Below are positions 58,546 through 64,000 of a stretch of DNA of 64,000 nt, one piece after another. Every line of letters starts with the position of its first letter. Position 1 is the first letter of the stretch. Both the position numbers and the translations under genes were made by a program. Location of the stretch: the NCBI GenBank assembly GCA_946188155.1, contig CAMHUC010000001.1:110921-174920 (forward strand), written 5' to 3'. The notes below the pieces were generated by a model. It was not told the origin of the DNA and searched no databases. It saw only the letters and a list, made by a program, of their open reading frames with translations. This DNA is from an uncultured bacterium. GTDB taxonomy: Bacteria; Bacteroidota; Bacteroidia; Bacteroidales; Bacteroidaceae.

Positions 58546-59610
58546 TTATTTCAGAGCTATCTTCATGAACACGGGATAGTGGTCGGAGTAGCTCAGTTCT
58601 TTCATGTAGTAGGTCATGCCCTCGTAGTCCTTGTCGTGGAAGATGTAGTCGATGCGCAAGGGCGACTTTCCTCTCAGGGTGTGCATCCATCCGCTGCCGC
58701 ACTCCTTGAATCCGTCGGTCAGCTCGCCTTTCAGCGTGTTATAGACGTAGGAGTAGGGCACGTCGACACAGTCGCCTGCCAGTATGACGGGATGCTCGCA
58801 GTTGCGTATCTCCTGTGCCAGTATGTTGGCCTGTCCGGCACGCTTGATCATACCGATGGTATAGGTACCGTAGACAGCCTCCAGAAGCCGGTTGCCCTGT
58901 ACGTTGTAGCCGTCGGCCTCCATGTCGTTGGCATGTTTCATAACGTGATGTGCGCCAGCAGTTTCCAGATGTACGTTGAACACGCGGAACAGTTGTCCGT
59001 TGACATCGATGTCGGCCCACTGGGCACTGTTGTTGCTGGCAGGGAACTCGATAGGGGCACTCTTCTTGATGGGGAAACGGCTGTAGATGACGTTACGGTC
59101 GTTGAGTCCGTACTGCATATAGGGGAAATACTCCTTGTAGCTCTCTGAGTTGCGCTTGTCGGCGCTCCAGTCGTTGTACTCCTGCATGCAGAGGATATCC
59201 ACTTTCTGTTTCTTCATCTCGGCCAGAATATCCTGAGCGATGAATCCAGTGGTCTCGCCGTTGAAGCGGGCTACGTTGTAGGTGGCAATCTTCAGCCCTG
59301 CCTGTCGGTTGTCGCCACTCTCGTCGGCAGAACCGAACTTGTAGATAGTCTGTGAATAGGGTATACAGCAGAGCAGGGTGACAAATGGCATGGCAGCCCA
59401 GTGCCAGCGCCGCAGGATCAGCCAGTAGACCAGGAGTATCACATTGCCCGCCATCAGTAGTGGCAGTGCGTAGACGAGCAGTGCGCGGGCCATGTTTCCG
59501 CCAGGAAACACGTCACCACCGAAGAGTCCCACAATAGTAAAAATCATCATCAGTACGGTGATGATGAGAATCATAAATGCGAAGTATTTCTGTACAGCTA
59601 ACTTTCCCAT
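58546..59610 (-). CDS. Membrane-anchored endonuclease/exonuclease/phosphatase
   Basis: A 354-aa protein with three N-terminal hydrophobic segments (about residues 10-105) and a C-terminal EEP domain: TYNVARFNGE, ILCMQEYND, FNVHLETAG, ILAGDCVDVPYS, RIDYIFHD and SDHYPVFMKI. The start is set at 59610 (MGKLAVQKYF). The substrate (phosphoester) is unknown. Confidence 0.88.
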   Translation of the reverse strand: MGKLAVQKYFAFMILIITVLMMIFTIVGLFGGDVFPGGNMARALLVYALPLLMAGNVILLVYWLILRRWHWAAMPFVTLLCCIPYSQTIYKFGSADESGDNRQAGLKIATYNVARFNGETTGFIAQDILAEMKKQKVDILCMQEYNDWSADKRNSESYKEYFPYMQYGLNDRNVIYSRFPIKKSAPIEFPASNNSAQWADIDVNGQLFRVFNVHLETAGAHHVMKHANDMEADGYNVQGNRLLEAVYGTYTIGMIKRAGQANILAQEIRNCEHPVILAGDCVDVPYSYVYNTLKGELTDGFKECGSGWMHTLRGKSPLRIDYIFHDKDYEGMTYYMKELSYSDHYPVFMKIALK

Positions 59611-59648
59611 AAATTTTGGATTGTCAATTATCAATTATCAATTGTCAA

Positions 59649-60899
59649 TTAGTCCAAGTACTTCTTTACCACCTCGATGAGGTTCTCCACTCGGAAGGGC
59701 TTAGCCATGAACTCGTCGCATCCAGCAGCCTTGGCCTCGCGTATGTTCTCCTCGAAGGCGTATGCACTCAGAGCTATGACAGGCGTGTCGTGGTTAATCT
59801 CCTTGATGATGCGAGTAGCGTCGAGACCGTTCATCTCGGGCATACGAATGTCCATCAGGATAAGGTCGGGCTTCTCGTCCTCGTTGATGGTGACGGCCTC
59901 GATGCCATTATGTGCACGGAGCAGCCGGTAGCGCTTCTGCAGCACAATCTTCACCAGTTCGTAGTTGCTGTCCTCATCCTCTGCCACAAGGATGGTCTTG
60001 AGGTTCATGTCGTCAGACCTGGCACTTACGCGGATGGTGCGCACGTTGGTTGTCGTCGTGGTGCGTTCTTGGTCCATGCCGCCGATGGTGCCTTCGAACG
60101 GCAGGGTGAAAGTGAAGGTGGAGCCTTTGCCCAAAGTGGACTCTACGCGAATGTTACCGCCCAGCTTCTCGACGATAATCTTGCAGAGTGCCAGACCCAG
60201 TCCAAAGCCTTTCTGCTGCTCGGCGTCCTGGGATGCGTAGGTGTTGAAAATCTGGTCAATGAATTCAGGAGCGATGCCCGAACCGGTGTCCTTGACATAG
60301 AATTCGATTTCCTTCATCTCGTTGATGAGGCGGAAACCATAATTGATACTGCCGCTGGGGGTGTGCTTGAGGGCGTTGCTGATCAGGTTGGAGAATACCT
60401 GTGTGAGCCGGTTGGCATCGGTATTCATCATGACGCTCATCAACGGCTTGTCCCACTCCAGCTTCAAGGTTTCAGGGCAGCGGAACTTGAAGAGCTGTTG
60501 TATGTTCTCACAGAGCATGTTCAGGTCGGTGTTCGACTTCTTCATGACGATTTCGCCTGACTCTACTCTTGAGAGGTCGAGTATCTCATTTATCAGACTG
60601 CTGAGGCGCTGGTTGTTGCTCTCAATAATCTGATAGTATTTCATGCGTTCTTCTTCAGAGTCGGTTTCTGCAATCACGCGCGAGAAACCCTCAATGGCAT
60701 TGAGGGGGGTACGGATTTCATGGCTCATGTTGGCCAGGAAAAGCGACTTCATCTTACTAGCCTTCTCGGCGTTCAGTGCCTTCTCTTCGTATTCCTTCAG
60801 CTTCTTATTGGCTATCTGCAACTGCTCTGTGACAAGCGTCAGTTTGCGGTTGGCGTCTGCAAATCTCTGCAGAAGGATCTCTTTCTCGTTTTGTTCCAT
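59649..60899 (-). CDS. Hybrid histidine kinase/response regulator
   Basis: A 416-aa signalling protein. N-terminal coiled coil, HisKA with H60 in NMSHEIRTPLNAIEGF, HATPase with NALKHTPSG, GSGIAPEF and GFGLGLAL boxes, and a C-terminal receiver domain with phospho-acceptor D350 in LILMDIRMPEMNG. No membrane segment or sensor domain is visible. A minus-strand -7 box TACCTTTG (60925-60932) precedes it. Confidence 0.92.
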   Translation of the reverse strand: MEQNEKEILLQRFADANRKLTLVTEQLQIANKKLKEYEEKALNAEKASKMKSLFLANMSHEIRTPLNAIEGFSRVIAETDSEEERMKYYQIIESNNQRLSSLINEILDLSRVESGEIVMKKSNTDLNMLCENIQQLFKFRCPETLKLEWDKPLMSVMMNTDANRLTQVFSNLISNALKHTPSGSINYGFRLINEMKEIEFYVKDTGSGIAPEFIDQIFNTYASQDAEQQKGFGLGLALCKIIVEKLGGNIRVESTLGKGSTFTFTLPFEGTIGGMDQERTTTTTNVRTIRVSARSDDMNLKTILVAEDEDSNYELVKIVLQKRYRLLRAHNGIEAVTINEDEKPDLILMDIRMPEMNGLDATRIIKEINHDTPVIALSAYAFEENIREAKAAGCDEFMAKPFRVENLIEVVKKYLD

Positions 60900-60971
60900 T
60901 GTCTAAATCAATGCGAATTTGGGGCAAAGGTAGCAAAAAAAACTTAAACATACAAATTTTTAATGTTTTTT

Positions 60972-62153
60972 TCAACTTCTTTTTGCCTTTTCCCATGTTC
61001 CGCTGTTGCTATGGCTTCTCAAATAAGCCATTCCTCGGAACACATTGATATTCATAAATATGAAATAATAGGCCGTGTAGAGCAGTTTGTTCTTGTGGCC
61101 CTGACGGCTGAGCATCCATCCCATGAGTGCTGCCAGATAGAACAATAGCTGCAGGGCGAGCATGACGGTGTATAGTGTTCCTGCTCCCATCAGCACCATC
61201 AGAATGTTGACCAGTAGCAAGATGAGCATGGCCACGGGTGTGAGGCTCCAGCGCAGCACTCGGTGGCTGATATACTGGAAAGCCACCAGTGGTTGTCGCA
61301 GGGGATTGAGCATGCGCCGCAGCCACCAGATGCTCTGCAGTCCTCCTGCTGCTATCCGTCTCTTGCGCTTTGACTCCTCGAAGATGTTGGCCGAGCCGTA
61401 CTCCAATGCATAGGCATCAGGAGTGTATGCGATGCGATGGCCTTCGTCGACAATCATCATCGACATCATGAAGTCGTCGAGCAGGGCGTTGTCGGGAACT
61501 TCGCCGCAGAGTGCCGGTCTGACGGCATACAGCTCGCCTGCCGCTCCCATAGCGGAGTAGAGCTCGCTGTCCCATTTCTTGAGCGTGCTCTCGTAGCGCC
61601 AGTATAGTCCTTCGCCCTCGGCAGCCATCTCGCCGTTGCGGGCTGCCACGCGCTTTTCACCGCTGACGCAGCCCACGGTCTTGTCCTCGAACCTGCGGGC
61701 AATCTCGCGCAGGGCCTGGCTGTTGATCATCGTGTTGGCATCAGTGAAGGCCACCAGGTCGGTAGTGATCTCGTGCAGTCCGTGTTTCAGGGCAGCAGTC
61801 TTGCCCCGTCGTTCTGGGCTGAACACGATGTCCACTTCAGGGTAGGCCTTGAGCAGAGCGTTGGTCTGGTCGGTAGAGCCGTCGGTGACCCACATCACCC
61901 TGAACTTATCCTTTGGATAGTCCAGGGTGCGGGTGTTCTGCATTTTCTCTTCTACTACATCCTGTTCGTTGTAGGCACATATCATCAGCGTCATGGTGGG
62001 CAGCTGTTCATCGGAAGGCATCTCCGGCAGTTGGGGATTGCCCCTGAGGAGTCGCTTCAGCCGTATGATGGCGTAAAGCAGCATTCCATAGCCCAGATAG
62101 GTATAGAACACGATGAACAGGCATGCCCAGAACAGAATCTTTAGTAGCAGCAT
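60972..62153 (-). CDS. Family 2 glycosyltransferase, membrane-bound
   Basis: A 393-aa processive-type glycosyltransferase. N-terminal hydrophobic segment, then TLMICAYNEQDVVEEKMQNT, VTDGSTDQTNALL, FTDANTMINSQAL (DxD equivalent), and a C-terminal membrane region with three or more spans (LTPVAMLILLLVNILMVLMG). Probably involved in cell-surface polysaccharide synthesis. Confidence 0.9.
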   Translation of the reverse strand: MLLLKILFWACLFIVFYTYLGYGMLLYAIIRLKRLLRGNPQLPEMPSDEQLPTMTLMICAYNEQDVVEEKMQNTRTLDYPKDKFRVMWVTDGSTDQTNALLKAYPEVDIVFSPERRGKTAALKHGLHEITTDLVAFTDANTMINSQALREIARRFEDKTVGCVSGEKRVAARNGEMAAEGEGLYWRYESTLKKWDSELYSAMGAAGELYAVRPALCGEVPDNALLDDFMMSMMIVDEGHRIAYTPDAYALEYGSANIFEESKRKRRIAAGGLQSIWWLRRMLNPLRQPLVAFQYISHRVLRWSLTPVAMLILLLVNILMVLMGAGTLYTVMLALQLLFYLAALMGWMLSRQGHKNKLLYTAYYFIFMNINVFRGMAYLRSHSNSGTWEKAKRS

Positions 62154-62220
62154 CTAACTCTTAATTCTTTATCGCGATAGCGACAACTCTTAATTCTTAA
62201 CTCTTGACTCTTAATTCTTT

Positions 62221-63792
62221 TTATCCGTCCAGCTCCTCCTTCATGTCGACGAACTGCTTGTCGCTGTCGTAGAATTCGTATTGGAGGAAGGCCAGTTTCT
62301 GTGAGGGTACTACATGTACACCGAGTCCGTACTTCATCTGCCACTGCACCTTCAGGCTTATGACGCCCTTGTTGATGTAGGCAGCGACGTAGGGGTGTAC
62401 GTGCAGGTAGAACTTTCGGATGCCAATCTTGTTGACCAGGCAGTCAATCTTGCTCTCCAGCTGATCTGTGAACAGTATGCTCGACTTGATTTTCCCGGAA
62501 CCGTGACAGGTGGGGCACTCTTCTTCGACATTGACGTCCATGGCCGGGCGCACGCGTTGCCGGGTGATCTGCATCAGTCCGAACTTCGACAGTGGCAGGA
62601 TGTTGTGCTTGGCGCGGTCTTTCTGCATGTTCTTGCACATGCGCTCATAGAGCATCTGCCGGTCCTCGGCCAGCTTCATGTCGACAAAGTCGACCACGAT
62701 GATGCCGCCCATATCGCGGAGCCTGAGCTGGCGTGCCAGCTCGTCGGCAGCTCCCAGGTTGGTCTCCAGGGCGTTGGCCTCCTGTCCGTTGTCTTTCTTC
62801 ACGCGTGTTCCACTGTTGACGTCGACCACGTGCATGGCCTCAGTATGCTCAATGATAAGATAGGCTCCGTGCTTGTAGTTGACGGTCTTGCCGAATCCGG
62901 ACTTCAGCTGCTTTGTGACATTGAAATTGTCGAAGATGGGAGTGTTGCCGTGATAGAGTTTCACGATTTCCTTCTTCTCCGGGGCAATCAGTCCGATGTA
63001 TTCGCGTACTTGCTGGAAGATGTCTTCATCGTTGATGTGAATGCCGTCGTAAGTGGGGTTGAACAAGTCGCGCAGCAGTGCTACGGCACGACTTTGCTCC
63101 TCAAAGCACAGCTGAGGCCTTTCGGTGGTCTTCTGAACTTTGGTGATAGTGTCTTCCCAGCGCTTGAGCAGGATCTTCAGTTCTGCATCCAGTTCTGCTG
63201 CCCGTTTCCCTTCTGCCACGGTTCGCACGATGACACCGAAGTTCTTAGGCTTGATGCTCTGGATGAGCTGTTTCAGTCGGCTTCTCTCTTCGCCTTTCTT
63301 GATCTTGGTGGATACAGAAACGCTATCGTCGAAAGGCATTAGTACGAGATATCGCCCGGCGAAACTCAGCTCGCACGTCAGGCGTGGCCCTTTGGTGTTG
63401 ATGGGTTCCTTGACAATCTGTACCAATACCTCCTGTCCCACTTTCAGCGTGTTGGAAATGCTGCCGTCCTTAGGCAGTATGGGCTGACGGGTGGCTTTCT
63501 GGATGGGATAGAGTTTCTTGCGGTCGCTCATTACCTGTTTCAGGTATTTCTCGTAAGAGCTGAATTGAGAGCCCAGGTCAAGATAGTGCAGGAATGCCAC
63601 GCGCTCAGCGCCGACGTCCACAAAGCAGGCGTTCAGTCCAGGCATCAGCTTTTTCACCTTTGCCACGTAGATGTTGCCCACGGAGAACGATGCCGACCGT
63701 TGCTCTTTCTGGTATTCCACCAGCGTCTTGTCTTCGAGCAGTGCGATTGAGATGTCCTTCGGCTGCACATCGATGATTACTTCGCTTGTCAT
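62221..63792 (-). CDS. Ribonuclease E/G family protein
   Basis: A 523-aa RNase of the Rne/Rng type. S1-like domain after the start (NIYVAKVKKLMPGLNACFVDVGAERVAFLHYLDLG), DVNSGTR catalytic segment and VVDFVDM with the metal Asp residues, and a CPTCHGSGKI zinc-link. The start at 63792 (MTSEVIIDVQ) is used. It lacks the long C-terminal tail of RNase E, so an RNase G-like role in RNA processing is likely. Confidence 0.93.
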   Translation of the reverse strand: MTSEVIIDVQPKDISIALLEDKTLVEYQKEQRSASFSVGNIYVAKVKKLMPGLNACFVDVGAERVAFLHYLDLGSQFSSYEKYLKQVMSDRKKLYPIQKATRQPILPKDGSISNTLKVGQEVLVQIVKEPINTKGPRLTCELSFAGRYLVLMPFDDSVSVSTKIKKGEERSRLKQLIQSIKPKNFGVIVRTVAEGKRAAELDAELKILLKRWEDTITKVQKTTERPQLCFEEQSRAVALLRDLFNPTYDGIHINDEDIFQQVREYIGLIAPEKKEIVKLYHGNTPIFDNFNVTKQLKSGFGKTVNYKHGAYLIIEHTEAMHVVDVNSGTRVKKDNGQEANALETNLGAADELARQLRLRDMGGIIVVDFVDMKLAEDRQMLYERMCKNMQKDRAKHNILPLSKFGLMQITRQRVRPAMDVNVEEECPTCHGSGKIKSSILFTDQLESKIDCLVNKIGIRKFYLHVHPYVAAYINKGVISLKVQWQMKYGLGVHVVPSQKLAFLQYEFYDSDKQFVDMKEELDG

Positions 63793-63926
63793 TTCTCTCT
63801 TTGCTTTTCTTGATGGGTTTGTTAAATCCAAAAGGGTGCGCCGAAGCCCTTTTGTGGACTTGCCGGCACACTCCTTTCATTTCCTTTGCTGTGTCTGACC
63901 GTTGTCAGGCCGTAGCCTCTCAGGGC

Positions 63927-64000
63927 TTACTTGCTCTTGTGACGGTTCTTGCGCAGTCTCTTCTTACGCTTGTGAGTAGCCATCTTGTGGCCCTTCTTTT
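63927..64000 (-). CDS. Small very basic protein (5' end outside window)
   Basis: The minus-strand frame runs off the right edge of the window and reads KKGHKMATHKRKKRLRKNRH before ending KSK. It resembles the tiny Lys/Arg-rich proteins that Bacteroidetes encode near RNase E/G genes and which may be ribosome-associated. An internal ATG at 63983 would leave only 18 aa, so the true start is probably upstream. Confidence 0.6.
   Translation of the reverse strand, partial: KKGHKMATHKRKKRLRKNRHKSK

Noticed and set aside
59616..60560. 314-aa plus-strand frame
   Set aside because: Antisense to the hybrid histidine kinase.
62314..63342. 342-aa plus-strand frame
   Set aside because: Antisense to the RNase E/G gene; no plausible protein features.

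Overview
The window reads as a Bacteroidales chromosome (Prevotella/Bacteroides-like) carrying an integrated temperate siphophage. Several things point to this clade. Promoters carry the Bacteroidetes -7 box TAnnTTTG and Shine-Dalgarno sequences are weak. There is an HU-family protein next to a 39-aa smalltalk-type peptide, a DUF4248 protein, and typical host genes (aat, clpA, clpS, prs, fabD, an rne/rng homologue). Genus-level identity is inference.

Positions 1 to about 39.9 kb are prophage; its left end lies outside the window. In order: replication/recombination genes (primase-helicase cut by the window edge, an iteron-like origin candidate, VRR-NUC nuclease, SNF2 helicase, HNH nuclease, PLD-like protein, and a 38-aa peptide ending like an SSB tail); terminase small and large subunits; a 4.9 kb accessory island (8.7-13.5 kb) between terminase and portal, with host-like promoters, small paralogous genes, membrane proteins, a Rha-type regulator and a structured leader; the HK97-type head module (portal, protease, Ig-tailed capsid, connectors); the tail module with a -1 frameshifted G/GT chaperone, a 1287-aa tape measure and fibre genes; a complete diversity-generating retroelement (DGR; 34.0-36.7 kb); a lysis module (GH108 endolysin and a probable unimolecular spanin); and a tyrosine integrase read leftward at the right end.

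The strongest single signal is the DGR. Variable repeat VR (34685-34791) and template repeat TR (35347-35453) are both 107 bp and differ at 11 positions. All 11 are adenines in TR. They fall in the last codons of a DUF1566/C-lectin-like adhesin. A hairpin, an Avd gene, the TR and a reverse transcriptase with YVDD follow in the usual order.

From 40.0 to 49.3 kb lies host accessory DNA. It holds a TetR repressor with a palindromic operator, an initiator tRNA, a cupin, an SDR, two MmcQ/YjbR genes and the HU/smalltalk operon. It also holds three 70-bp palindromic repeats, a 232-bp inverted-repeat element, a circularly permuted cytosine-5 DNA methyltransferase that appears to lack the ENV motif, integrase and transposase remnants, and a small secreted protein gene. 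From 50 kb onward is ordinary core chromosome: aat, clpA, clpS, a lipoprotein, prs, a thiE-like gene, fabD, a GH13 amylase, a tRNA-editing domain protein, an exo/endonuclease/phosphatase, a hybrid histidine kinase, a glycosyltransferase, an RNase E/G and the end of a tiny basic protein.
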